Below are positions 9,456 to 20,108 of a stretch of DNA of 64,000 bases, one piece after another. Position 1 is the first letter of the stretch, and each line of letters opens with the position of its first letter. The position numbers were made by a program, and so were the translations under genes. Under the pieces are notes generated by a model that ran no database searches, was not told the origin of the DNA, and worked only from the letters and a program-made list of their open reading frames with translations. The stretch comes from Malaya genurostris (taxonomy: Eukaryota > Arthropoda > Insecta > Diptera > Culicidae): positions 39,277,502 to 39,341,501 of the forward strand of contig NC_080571.1 of assembly GCF_030247185.1 (NCBI RefSeq). Reading direction: 5' to 3'.

Positions 9456-11805
9456 AAAAAGGCCTTTTTCAGACGAAGGCCGTTTTTCAAGCGAATATCG
9501 ATTGTCAGGTGAAGGCCGTTTTTCGGTCGAAGGCCGTTTTTCAGGCGAAGGCCGTTTTAGGCGAAGGCCGTTTTTCAAGCGAATATCGATTTTCAGGTGA
9601 AGGCCCTTTGCCAGACAAATGCTTTTTTCAGGTAAATGCTATTTTTCAGTCGAAGGCCGTTTTTTAAGCGAAGGCCGTTTTCAAGCAAAGGCCGTTTTTT
9701 TCAAACGAAGGCCGTTTTCAGAAGCAGGCCGTTTTCAGGAGCAGGTCGTTTTTCAAGCGAAGGCCGTTTTCAAGCAAAGGCCGTTTTTCAAGCGAAGGCC
9801 GTTTTCAGGCGCAGGCCGTTTCTCAAGCGAATACCATTTTTAGGCGAAGGTCGCTTTTCAGTCGAAGCCCGTGTTTCAGACGAATGCCTTTTTTCAAGCG
9901 AAGGCCGTTTTTCGGTCGAAGACCGTTTTTCATGCGAAGGCCGTTTTTCAGGCGAAGGCCGTTTCAGGCGAAGGCCGTTTCAGGCGAAGGCCGTTTCAGG
10001 CGAAGGCCGTTTTTCAGACGAAGGCCGTTTTTCAGGCGAAGGCCGCTTCTCAAGGCGAAGGCCGTTTTTCAAGTGAAGACTATTTTTAAGGCGAAAACCT
10101 TTTTCAAGGGGAAGCCCGTGTTTCAGACGAAGGCCGTTTTTCAGGCGAAGGCCGCTTCTCAAGGCAAAGGCCATTTTTAGGCGAAGGCCGTTTTTTAGGC
10201 GAAGGCCGTTTTTCAGGCGAAGGCCGTTTTTCAGGCGAAGGCCGTTCCACGCAAAAGTCGCTTAATGCGAAGGTCGTTTCGCAGAGAACCGTTTTTGAGA
10301 CAAAGGCCGTTTTTTAAGGTGAAGACCGTTTTTCAGACGAAGGCCGGCATTCTCGGACAAAGGATATTTTTTAGGCAAATGACGTTTTTTAAGCGAATAT
10401 AGTTTTTTTTAGCCGTTTTTCAGGCGAAGGCCGTTTTTCAGACGAAAGCCGTTTTTAAGCGAATATCGATTTTCAAGTGACGTTGTTCAGACAAATGTCT
10501 TTTTCAGACGAATGCTTTTTTTTTGCCTATTTTTCAGGCGAAGGCCATTTTTTAAGCGATGGCCGTTTTTCAAGCGAAGGCCGTTTTTCAAGCGAATATC
10601 GTTTTTCAAGCGAAGGCCGTTTTTCAAGCGAAGGCCGTTTTTCAAGCGAATATCGTTTTTCAAGCGAATATCGTTTTTCAAGCGAATATCGTTTTTCAGG
10701 CGAAGGCTGTTTTTCAAGCGAAGGCCGTTTTTCAGACGGAAGCTGTTCTTCAGGCGAAGACCGTTTTTCAGACGAAAGTCATTTTTCAGGCGAAGGCCGT
10801 TTTTCAGGCGAAGGCAGTTTTTCAGACGAAAGCCATTTTTCCGAAAAATGGTTTTCAGCCGAAAGCCATTTTTCGGACGAAGGCCGTTTTCAAAGCAAAT
10901 ACCGTTTTTTAGGCGAAGGTCGTTTTTCAGTCGAAAGCCATTTTCAGGCGAAGGCCGTTTTTCAGACGAAAGCCATTTTTCAGGCGAGACCGATTTTCAG
11001 GCGAAGGCAGTTTTTCAGACGAAGGCCGTTTTCAAAGCAAATACCGTTTTCCAGATGAAGACCTTTTTTAGGCGAAGGCCGTCTTTCAAGCGAATAGCAT
11101 TTATAGGCGAAGTTCGTTTTTCGGTCGAAGGCCATTTTTCGGTCGAAGGCCGTTTTTCAGGCGAGGAGCGTTTTTCAGACGAATGCAGTTTTTCAGGAGA
11201 AGGCCGCTTCTCAAGGCAAAGGCCGTTTTGCAGGCGAAGGCCGTTCCAGGCGAAGGTCGTTTCGCTGAGAACTGTTTTCAAGACGAAGGCCGTTTTAAAG
11301 GTGAAGACCGTTTTTCAGGTGAAGGCCGTTTTTCAAGCGAAGATAATTTTTCAAGCAAAGGCCGTTTTTCAAGCGAAGGCCGGTTTTCAGGCGAAGACCG
11401 TTTATCAAGCGAATATCGTTTTTCAAGCAAATATCGTTTTTCAAGCGAATATCGTTTTTCAAGCGAATATCGGTTTTCAAGCGAAATATCGTTTAAGCGA
11501 AAGCCGTTTTTCAGGCGGAAGCCGCTTTTCAGACGAAAGCCATTTTTCAAGCGAAGCCGTTTTTCGGGCGAAATCCGTTTTCAAATACAAATACCGTTTT
11601 TCAGACGAAGGCTATTTTCCAGTCGAAGGCTTTTTTAGGCGAATGCCTTTTTCAGGCGAAGGCCGTTTTTCAAGTTATGGCTGTTTGCAGACAATCGGTC
11701 GTTTTTCAGCCGAAGGTCACTTTTCAACCAAGACCGTTTTTCAGGCGAAGGCTGTTTCGCTGCCGAAGGCCGTTTTTCAGGAGAAGGCCCTTTTTCAAAC
11801 GAAGT
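9456..11805. repeat. 18-bp satellite (CGAAGGCCGTTTTTCAGG), about 2.35 kb
   Basis: The unit is repeated well over 100 times with variants: 'gcgaaggccgtttttcag', 'gcgaatatcgtttttcaag' and shorter forms lacking one or two T. The consensus has no stop codon in any plus-strand frame. On the minus strand two frames are open when the unit ends in 'caag', while the third meets TGA. That gives long artefactual frames such as 9636-10076, 10477-11058 and 10512-11888 (458 codons), reading as repeats of G-E-G-R-F-S, Q-A-K-A-V-F or R-R-P-F-F-K. Runs of the 'gaatatcg' variant cluster near 10590-10690 and 11405-11490, which suggests local amplification. I see no evidence of a real protein. Confidence 0.95.
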
Positions 11806-12816
11806 CCATTGAATTATTATTGAATATTCGAATGATTATTGAATATTCGAATAACTCGAAAAATCCGTTTACAGAAATAGAATGCTGATAATTGACTAAA
11901 AATTGTTCGATAAGTTTGAAAAATTCTATTCGATTTTTGAAATCCAACATCCCTACTTGTACAATACATTCAATAAACTGCTGCAGTGTTATAAAAAAAA
12001 TGTAAGCTTCAAATAAATAGTGACAATTTGGCTCTAAAAACTAACATTTCTGATTGGATGACGTTTGTACAGCCAATCACCTTGAACATTAGAGGCATCT
12101 ATTGGAAAACCGTGGAAATAAAATTGTTCTGTTGAAAAAAATATTGAACAAACGGCAAAATATTTCACTATCAGAGAATAGCTCAAATGGTATGCTGAAA
12201 CATAATGATTCTAAAGAGTAGAATATTTTTAAGCTTATATAACAAAATTTACAATCTCAAGGTCATAAATCACTTTGATTGGTGAAGTGAACTGAAGAAA
12301 GTGATCTCCTTTTTATTAAAAGCTTGTAGGTATGGTTTTCCCGAATGACAAACTTGTTAAATTTGCATTCATTTTTGCATAATTTAGTTTAAAACTTTAC
12401 CTGAATCCATGTTCCCGATTTTGGGACAACAAAACCGGTGTGTAAGCCTGAAAACTTTTATAACTCGTAACTTGAAATCATATCAAACGAAACTGTCAAG
12501 CATTTGACCGTCGACGAAAGTCATCCTTCGATGATCTTTCGGGGAAATAACTCTTTTAAGTATACAAAATCATTCGGTGAATCGCCAATCAACTAAAAGA
12601 CCCATTCTATATTTTAGCTTCATTGGAAATGGAACTATTTTTAATGAAATCAAGTTCCTAACTAAAATAAAATCGAAAACGAAACTGAATTACTTTTGTT
12701 ATACACGAAAAAACCGGAAGTGAAAGAACCACAGGTTCCAAGCTAATTTCAGTTAAATAACGTTAAGCCTAGAATCGGAAGGCTCCAAACCAGCTATTTG
12801 ACAACAGTTAAGTTAG
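11806..12816. other. No gene; a 19-bp duplication at its start
   Basis: 11815-11856 holds two copies of 'attattgaatattcgaat', which is itself nearly palindromic. The rest is AT-rich unique-looking sequence with no ORF or repeat that I can support. Confidence 0.35.
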
Positions 12817-13260
12817 AGCACAGATAACAGATATACAGACTCAAACAAATTTTTTAAATCCTGTGTAAATTTCAAATTTGTTATACGTTGGAAACACTAC
12901 TGTCACCTACTCGACTGTCCGCCGCGATCATTCAAAACGTTCCACTACATTCCGAAACGATAACAAAATTCTCCTGCCTGTTATAGAAATATTTCAACTA
13001 CTAAGTGTTTAAGACAACTTTATTTCCATGTCGCATAAATCACACGAGAATTCGATCGGAATAAAAATAAAAATAAACTTGTCATTTTAACCAAAACAAA
13101 AATCTAGCGTGAAGTGAATGTTGCACCCAAAATTGTAGCTCATGTGAAAGCGCCACCCAAATCGTGGTGGAACCTCGTGTCGATTATGGTGACATCTGCA
13201 AGTGATTAGCAAATTTTACACACAGTTCATATGTGAGCCTGTATATCTGTTATCTGTGCT
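12817..13260. mobile_element. 444-bp inverted-repeat element (MITE-like)
   Basis: A 26-bp terminal repeat beginning 'agcacagataacagatata' at 12817 is matched, with one mismatch, by the reverse complement of the bases ending at 13260. I could not find a convincing target-site duplication ('gttag' on the left, 'tatag' on the right). The interior has no transposase frame. Its centre is less AT-rich than the flanks. Confidence 0.75.
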
Positions 13261-14339
13261 TATAGACTAGAGTTGAACTTCAAACTTAACTTATTCTAGT
13301 ATTTTAGATAATTCTCTTCACGTTTCGTCTTCGAAACATCAGTGCATTGGCAGTTCAAATTGAGTAATTCAACTTAAAGCATCAACGTCAGCTTAGCGGT
13401 TAAACTGCTAAATGGCAAACTTCAATTGCTAATGCACTGAACCAACCGGAAAGTGGAAAACAAACATGTGCTTTTTACACAAAATGGTTACTAGGTAACT
13501 GAAAACCACTGAATGATAAGTTAATGAAGTCATTAATAAAATTTGAATATCATATAAAGCGAACTACTGGAAAACCAACCGATTATCGATAACATTTTCT
13601 ACTGTCCGAATAACTTCCACCCCGCTTCCGTCACACCGGTCGAACCGTCTACCGAAAGAAAACGTTTCGCTAAATTTGAAAGCACCTAAACACACAAAAA
13701 TTGGCGTTAAAAGATTATCGCAATAGCAAATTTTCCCACACAACCTCCCGCTCATGAAACGCAAACCGGTTTTCCATCGAACACGAATGCAATGTACAGA
13801 TTTTTTCTACGAATAGAAAACAATACTAAACCAACCAAACAACCAAAAAAAAAGTCAGAAAATTATAGATAAATTGAAATTTAAATTTAAAATACAACGT
13901 CAAGCTGGTAACGTAAGCGAATACCACGAAGCGAACGAGAAAGCTAAGCAAAACAAGAAGAGAAAAAAACAAATCATAAACAATCTTTCCAACAGTTGAT
14001 TAATCCTGACTAGCTGACGAGAAGAACTGGTAGAAGAAAGCAAAACCAGAATACAAATAGACATTCAAGGTGTAAAAGATATGAGAGTAAAACTAGCTGA
14101 TAAGAGAGGAAGAATGCAGATAAATAACACAAAACGAATGTTAAATGTTAATTGAAAAATACTTTAATTGATTGGATGTAACTCGAGGTGAACACTGATT
14201 TTAAGCACTGTTTTAGAGAAGAATAACTGATGGGATGAAAGTATTGGAATAAAAACTGTATAAAAACAAAACTAACAATCTGAGTAACAAAGTGAACTAT
14301 AACGTGTTTTATTTCATTTTCAGTTGAATTTTTTTTCAG
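13261..14339. other. No gene recognised; A-rich, intron-like
   Basis: A-rich on the plus strand, especially 13790-14290. The 66-codon minus frame at 13564-13764 has no recognisable motif. The stretch ends in two successive acceptor-like sites ('tttcattttcag' and 'ttttttttcag') directly before the possible microexon. Confidence 0.3.
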
Positions 14340-14367
14340 CGTGTAGTGCCCTTTAACGACGACGATG
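14340..14367 (+). CDS. Possible 28-nt microexon
   Basis: It is bounded by a strong polypyrimidine/AG acceptor (ends at 14339) and a near-consensus donor G|GTAAGTAA at 14368. In phase 0 it reads R-V-V-P-F-N-D-D-D; the other two frames contain a stop. Phase 0 does not fit direct joining to the 5181-5525 exon with either donor considered there, so if both are real they either belong to different transcripts or are separated by other exons. Acceptor and donor strength are the only support; chance is a real alternative. Confidence 0.3.
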
Positions 14368-14375
14368 GTAAGTAA

Positions 14376-14489
14376 CAGCGATGTCAGATCTACGATTTTT
14401 TACGGAAACGATCAGAAAAAATGTCGATGCCTGCTTTGCACCGCTGAAGTTTCCTAGGAGAAATGACACTACAAGTATCTGGATCGCTG
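14376..14489. mobile_element. 114-bp hAT-type MITE (CAGCGATGTCAG ends)
   Basis: Ends are 'cagcgatgtcagatctacg' on the left and 'agtatctggatcgctg' on the right, like the larger element at 45566-45809. The flanking 8-mers are GTAAGTAA (14368-14375) and GTAACTAA (14490-14497), a 7/8 match expected of an 8-bp target duplication. The left copy coincides with the donor of the possible microexon. Confidence 0.8.
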
Positions 14490-14497
14490 GTAACTAA

Positions 14498-15145
14498 ATG
14501 GAAGTCATTCCGGCGCCGCTACCGGGATATTTTGTCGAGCATTGTCAAATTTATTGCACATTTTAATGGATGTTCGGTCGATTGAGCTGATAGCCGCATT
14601 GGTAAACCTATCAAAGAATCGGCAATCTGGGCCGAAAATAAAAAAGCAAATATGTTGTTTCGCCATCAGAAAGGCGGCCGGACGGTGGCAGTATACAGAA
14701 CGGCAGAGAATAATAATAAAAATTGCTGATTGATGACCACCGAAAACCAGACCCCAAAACGAGGGGACTGCATTGCATTCTGTCGATAATGAATAGCGAA
14801 CTTGAATAAATGAAAAACCGCGAAATTTATTGGAGTGCCAATAAAAACACGATTTAATCACTCCGATGCTGATAATATTTCGAATAAGCGCTATTTAGGT
14901 GCTATGATTGCTTTATTACCAACTTTAATCAGGTCACCAAAAACAGAATCAAATTAAGTTTTACTAACTTTCAAACAGCTGAACACTCAGTAATCAGTTC
15001 GGTAAAAGTTTCATTTGCCGAATGATATGAAGAGTTGCCTTGAAAATCTTTCTGTCATAATTATACTGACTTGCTCATCCTTCATTACCGACGTTCGGTA
15101 AAATATTTTGTAAATATATGAACGTCATCATTTGTAAAGTATTAG
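14498..15145. other. No gene recognised
   Basis: The antisense frame of 118 codons (14505-14861) and the overlapping plus-strand frame show no known motif. No repeated structure seen. Confidence 0.3.
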
Positions 15146-15149
15146 CCGC

Positions 15150-15920
15150 TTACATGTATCTGGCAGATTTCCCCCCAGCATCTGCCAGAAGGCTTTGCCG
15201 AAATGTTGGCAGAATTCCGGCAAGAATTTGGCAACAATGCAACAACTATTTCTGGCAGAGAATTTCGTCTGGCGGTTATTAATGGTTCTGTTTTTCTGTC
15301 GGATTTCTCCCATATAAGACTGGTAGGACCATTTTTAATCGTTTCTTCATTTTTAGCGCCTTTGGTTTTATTTTTTCCATTAGAAGTTGAAATAGCTTTT
15401 GCACTACCAAACATGATATGCAAAGCTTCACATCTTAATGTATCAGTATTTTGATTTCATTTACCTGGTCTCAAGACACGTTTTCATTTTTGGATGTACC
15501 TGCAGTATTGACGAATATCAAATGAAGACGAACAGGAACCCGGGTTGGCGGTTCAATGCATAGGACGCTGGTCTTACAAGCCAGTTGTCGTATGTTCGAG
15601 CCCCGACCTGGAAGGATTCTTAGTGTCAGTAGGATCCATAGTACTAGCCATGCAATGATTCTGTACACTAAGAATCGGCTGCGATGTCTGTTGAAACAGA
15701 AAGGCCAAATTCCACAAAAGGAATGTAATGCAAGGACTTTGCTTTTTTACGAACAGGAAAAAGAAGGAAAAGTGATCTTGCAAGACGTCACCTGGTGAGA
15801 GAATGACACAATTTCGTCGGCAAAATTTTGACAGTTGCGAGAATCTTGCCAGGCTGCTGCCAGCTGTCAGAATTTCTCACAAGCGGGAACCATCGTACAA
15901 CTTCCATTTTACACCTCTGA
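15150..15920 (+). repeat. Dispersed repeat S, copy 1 (interrupted by a SINE)
   Basis: The stretch from 'gccagaaggctttgccgaa' and 'aattccggcaagaatttggc' through 'gcggttattaatggttctgt' and the distal 'ttttgacagttgcgagaatc' and 'aatttctcacaagcgggaac' blocks is matched in order and orientation by 44540-45555. Copy 1 contains the SINE at 15540-15748. Copy 2 lacks it at the equivalent position but has its own extra segment at about 44720-45175. No transposase or RT frame. Confidence 0.75.
15540..15748 (+). mobile_element. tRNA-derived SINE, copy 1, with 11-bp target duplication
   Basis: The 5' part reads like a tRNA: an A-box-like segment near 'ggttcaatgcataggacgc', an anticodon-like arm in which CTGGT and GCCAG enclose the loop CTTACAA (TAC in the anticodon position, so perhaps tRNA-Val derived), and a B-box 'gttcgagcccc'. 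It ends in 'ctttgctttttt' rather than poly(A). The direct repeat ACGAACAGGAA flanks it exactly (15529-15539 and 15749-15759). A nearly identical copy lies at 58911-59126, which indicates recent activity. The open frames across it on both strands are incidental. Confidence 0.88.
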
Positions 15921-16061
15921 AAATGTCAGTAATTGAGGAAAGGCAATTACATTTCAAAGGTTATCATCCATGTCAACAAAAGGAAAGCAAAGAAAAATTT
16001 TACTGTAAGTTCAGTGAAAACAATGTTTTACAATACCATATCGTAAAATCTTAGAACATAT

Positions 16062-17180
16062 TTTTACCTTTCTCATATAGATAGGTTATGCAATCAATCA
16101 CAGGACCAGAGGGCCGAATGTCATATACCATTCGACTCAGCTCCACGAACTGAGTAAATGGCTGAGTGTGTGTGTATGTAACAAAAATGTGCACTCGATT
16201 TTCTCGGAGATGGCTGGACCGATTTTCTCATTTGAATCTATGAAAGGTCTCTTGATCTCATAAGTTGCTACTGAATTTTACCCGTATCGGACTTCCGGTT
16301 CAAGAGTAACGGAGTAAAATGTGCAAAAAAAAATCAAAAAAAAGTGCACTCGATTTTCTCAGAGACCACTCAACCAATTTTATTCAACTAAGATTTAAAT
16401 TAAAGGGCCTGTAGTCCTAAAGATTGCTATTGAATTTCATCCGGATTTGACTTCCGGTTCGGGAGTTACGGGGTAAAATGTGCAAAATGAACTAAAAACG
16501 TTCAATCGATTTCCTCAAAGACCGCTCATTCAATTTTCACAAGCGTAGGTTCCAAAGGAAGGTCTTACATTCCCATATAATCCTACTAAATTTCATCTGG
16601 TTACAATTTCCGGTTCCGGAATTACAGACTAATAGGTATAAAAATCTCATTTTCAGCGACGTGTTTTTATACATGACACGGAAAATTTACTCAAATACAT
16701 TAAAAAGCCGTATAATTCTTGAATTGGACAGATTGGGTTAGTTGATCACCAAACACATTGATTTTGGGTAGGCCGGATCTGAGTTTTTGATTCCGAAAGT
16801 TCCGGTTCCGGAGTTATGGGGTAATGTGCAAGAAAATGAAAATATGTGTACTATTTTTTATCAAAGATGGCGTGACCGATTTTTACAAACTTAGATTTAA
16901 ATTAAAGGTCACCGGAAGTCGGAGCTAGAAAAAAATTCGGAATTATAAGGTAAAGTGTGTTAAAAATTTTATACCATCGCTTGAAGGAGAGCAACAAAAT
17001 ACGTAAAAAAAATCAAAATAAACATCAAAACTGCTTTATCAGTAGACGGCCAAACAAAGCGATTCCGGTTATTCCTTCAACAATCGAAAAAAATATTTTG
17101 AAGAATACCACAGTATTATGATTGATTGATATGAGAAAGGCATCATTACCTCACAACATGGATTAAAACAAGTTTTTCAT
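16062..17180 (+). repeat. Dispersed 'R' family element, long copy
   Basis: Starts at 'cctttctcatatagatagg', carries the 'gagggccgaatgtcatatac' and 'cattcgactcag' signature at about 16107-16142, a short TG run, and several internal 'acttccggttc..gagttacgg' modules each followed by 'gtaaaatgtgca' and a 'ttctcagagaccgctcaacc' type block. It ends with 'atatgagaaaggcatcatta' and 'gattaaaacaag'. The outer GCCTTTCTCATAT and ATATGAGAAAGGC words are inverted relative to each other. No coding capacity. This family recurs five more times in the window. Confidence 0.85.
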
Positions 17181-18440
17181 TAAGAGATTATGTACAAAGT
17201 CGCTAGGAAAAAAGTGACCCAAGTTTGCTAATTTTTGAGAGCTTAATGCAAACTTTATTTGATAAAGTGAGAGACAATGTTTTGTAGTACTATCGAAGTG
17301 AAAAAGCAAGTGCATTTATGAAAATATATAAGGGGAAAGTAGGGCATTTCGAACCATTAGTCTTATCGGCCAGACTGTCTTTTGAAAAGGGCTAAGCATT
17401 TTTAACCAATTATTTTTTCGATGAGCTATTGTCGAAAAACCTACAAAAAAGTGTTATACTAGTGATTTTCACAAAATCAGATAAATCTTGAAGAAACGGA
17501 AAAAAAAAATTTTATAGTCCTACGCTGAAAAAAGTTGATTTTAAAATTTAGAATCAATTTACAAAGAAACCCATTTTTGATTTTGATAAAATTTTGTCCC
17601 AAGATTGGTGTTACCTTCCCCTCAAACAGTTCATACATTGCAAGATGGGGGCACATTCAAGTAAAAAACCAGTTTTTCAAACAAAAACTATTTCTCGTCC
17701 AAACTGTGTCTTTTTACTAAAACCGAAACTAAACTGAAAGTCATAATCATTCAAGGTTCCAATGAATCTCAATTTGTGAGAAAACCATGTTGCTAGTTGC
17801 CCGATATTAGCAGAAAATATCAGTGCTGGATAAGAAAAACTTGGCAGAGAATAAAAGTATCTAGGTTGGAACAAAATTTCATTCAAATAAAGAATGGCAT
17901 TTTTTTTGTAATTTGCCTTCAAGTTTTTAAGATCGATTTTTCTCAGTGTAAAATTCGATTAGCAATTTTTTCAGTATATTCACTCGAAAATCAGATTTAT
18001 TTTGATAACATCGCCAGCACAGTAATTTTATGAAGGATTTGTCATTTTCTACTCTAATTATTTACAAAAAAAAGGTAAAAACGTGTAGACCTTTCCAAAA
18101 GATAGTCTAGATCTATTTTGGAAAAATAGAATGAACAAAGTGGCTTTCTGTGATAAAGTCTATGAGTACGATTTTGCGCGAAATTCGTCTACTCGAATCC
18201 TACAATGAAAAAATCGGGTTTCAAAATTTAAAGTCAACTTACAAAAAGGAACACCACTTTCGAATTCAACGAAAATTAGTCCCAAGGTAGGTTATTATGT
18301 GCTCTCTCAAACGTCCGTGTATTGTAAGGCAATTTTAGGAAAAAAGTGTTTCTATCTAAAGCTTTTTCTTCTTTATTACTGATACTTTTTGCATATATCG
18401 GGCAACCTGTATTCTGTGGAATCCCCTCTGAAATGGAGAT
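17181..18440. repeat. Non-coding stretch with a diverged direct repeat
   Basis: About 17516-17680 ('tcctacgctgaaaaaagttg…ttgtcccaagattgg…cattgcaag') resembles about 18196-18350 ('tcctacaatgaaaaaatcgg…ttagtcccaaggtagg…gtattgtaag'), same orientation, offset near 680 bases. Short frames in between have no motif. Confidence 0.5.
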
Positions 18441-18449
18441 TTTAAATTA

Positions 18450-19190
18450 AATTTTTACGACTTACTTTACTATGGTGCGCCATTTCAAAATTTACCCTCT
18501 GAGAGAGTGATAAGTTTTTGATCGTGAATATCTCTTGTTGTATTTAACGAATCAACATAATTTTTGCTACATTCCATCGGAAATATGATCACAATTTTAC
18601 GATAAAATGTTCAGTTGTGTGACATAATCTCAAATAATTCAAAATTAAACTTCTCTGGAATTTTTGTGGTTTAAACGAGTATCAAAGAGAATAATTGATA
18701 AGGCGCGTTTGCCTTTCTCGTATTTTGAAAGCTCATAGCTCAGTGATCTGTGAAAGGATTTATATAATCTAACTATCAATACATTCGAAATTTTTCAACT
18801 TGAACGTGTATAGCAACAGCATTGAAGTATTTCAATAGTACACTATTGAAAAACCTGTCTCATTTGACCCATGTCAACACCAGCCAATCAGAACGCGTTC
18901 TGAGGAAGAGAACAAAATATCTGCTGCTGTACAACAAATCGTTCGAGAAAAATGTTCCGAACAGTGTTTAATATCGTAGTGAGTTCCACAATTTGGTCCT
19001 TCTGAAAGGCAGGAATAAATCCCGTACAGCATCCAGATAGTTTCTTTCAATGAAATGCAAATCCAACATGAAATAATCGACATTAAAATTCTGTATGCGG
19101 CTATTTTTATAGCCGTTAGGACCGCCCATTAGTGAAAAAGCTTCCAACGAAATTACGTAAAAAGAAACCTCTTAACAAAAATTGGATCAG
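18450..19190. repeat. Rearranged dispersed repeat T, copy 1
   Basis: 18450-18670 ('ctctgagagagtgataag', 'gatcgtgaatatctcttg') and, in opposite orientation, 18870-19030 (reverse complement of a 'ttcagaagggccaaatt..cactgttcggaacattt' block) both have counterparts at 30940-31550, but in a different relative arrangement. On the minus strand 18874-19083 and on the plus strand 31222-31509 the shared block keeps a similar reading (…L-S-E-G-P-N… H-C-S-E-H-F), so it may descend from a coding sequence. I do not recognise the family. Confidence 0.5.
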
Positions 19191-19274
19191 TGTTTGTTAT
19201 CTCTTTATATATGGTGGCGTTTATCATGCTGAGTAAGATTATTCTGCAAGTAGAAGGACATTTTAGGTGTTTAC

Positions 19275-20108
19275 TCATTTTAGACGATTTTTGTGGATTT
19301 TAATGTCATTATTGTCTTCAAAGGTAAGTTCATTGTCTTGTTTAACTTTTACGATTTTATACAGATTCTTATCTTTTGTTAGTCTTTGTGCTATTTTAAT
19401 ATATTTTTCTTCGCCTGGGTCTAATGTTTTAGGTGGTTGTTTGTGTGCGTTGTTATCCTCGTACTTTGTTCTTCGTTTATCGAGTTCATTTTTAACCTTT
19501 GATTGATGTTTATGAAAATTTTCTGTTATTTCTAAAGTATTTGTTGTATTTAAAGTGTTAAATATTAAATCGCGCGGTTTAGCCTTAGTAGCTTCATGGG
19601 AAGTGTTATTGTAGATATCGATCGCGACGTTAACGTGTTCTTTGAAAGAGAGATCGTTGAATTGTTGTTTCGTTGATCTAAATATTTCAATAAGTGTGGA
19701 ATGGAATCTTTCAACTGTACCGTTTGCGTTAGAATTGCTGGCGAAATGTATTTCGATTCCTAGATCATTTAAGAATCCGATAAAGTCGATTGATCTGAAT
19801 GATGGTTCTTGGTCGCTGACTATAGTATTTGGTCTTCCAAACTGACATATGTGCTCAGTTATAGCATTTTTCATATCTATTATTGTTCTTGATTGAAGGT
19901 GAATTGCATTTGCAAATTTGGAAAAGGAATCTACTATAGTTAGCCACTTTTGACCTTTCAGGAAAAAGACGTCAATGTGGACTCTATCGAACGGTGTCTC
20001 GCCGAAAGTGCTTTTTCTAATTAATTTTGGCGATTTCCTGTCATATTTTGCTTTTTTGCAAATATCGCAGGCACCTATGAAAATTTTGAGCTTTCTTTCG
20101 ATCTGCGG
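19275..20108 (-). pseudogene. Ty3/gypsy integrase region, out of frame with upstream pol
   Basis: Minus-strand continuation of pol. The 19275-19874 frame carries the integrase catalytic core: an Asp in 'IVSDQEPSF' (residue 21) and a Glu in 'NGTVERFHS' (residue 55). The upstream 200 bases, in the same frame, hold the zinc-finger Cys pair and the first Asp region ('VHIDVF'). The C-terminal Lys-rich domain ends at 19275. The part before the first Met is open but is separated from the RT frame by a frameshift at the A-run 20109-20114, so the polyprotein cannot be made as one piece from this copy. No env-like frame and no 3' LTR follow; gypsy similarity ends around 19190. Confidence 0.88.

Noticed and set aside
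10512..11888. A 458-codon frame and several other long frames in the 18-bp array
   Set aside because: The repeat unit simply lacks stops in these frames; homologous frames are open simultaneously and no start or regulatory context is visible.
14505..14861. A 118-codon minus-strand ORF
   Set aside because: No motif and overlapped by an equally plausible plus-strand frame; probably chance.
15540..15620. A functional tRNA gene
   Set aside because: The tRNA-like part is the head of a SINE with target duplications and a second copy; the acceptor stem does not close as in a real tRNA.
19192..19275. A possible env gene or 3' LTR after integrase
   Set aside because: No envelope-like frame remains and no sequence matching the 5' LTR at 28713-29043 is found here.
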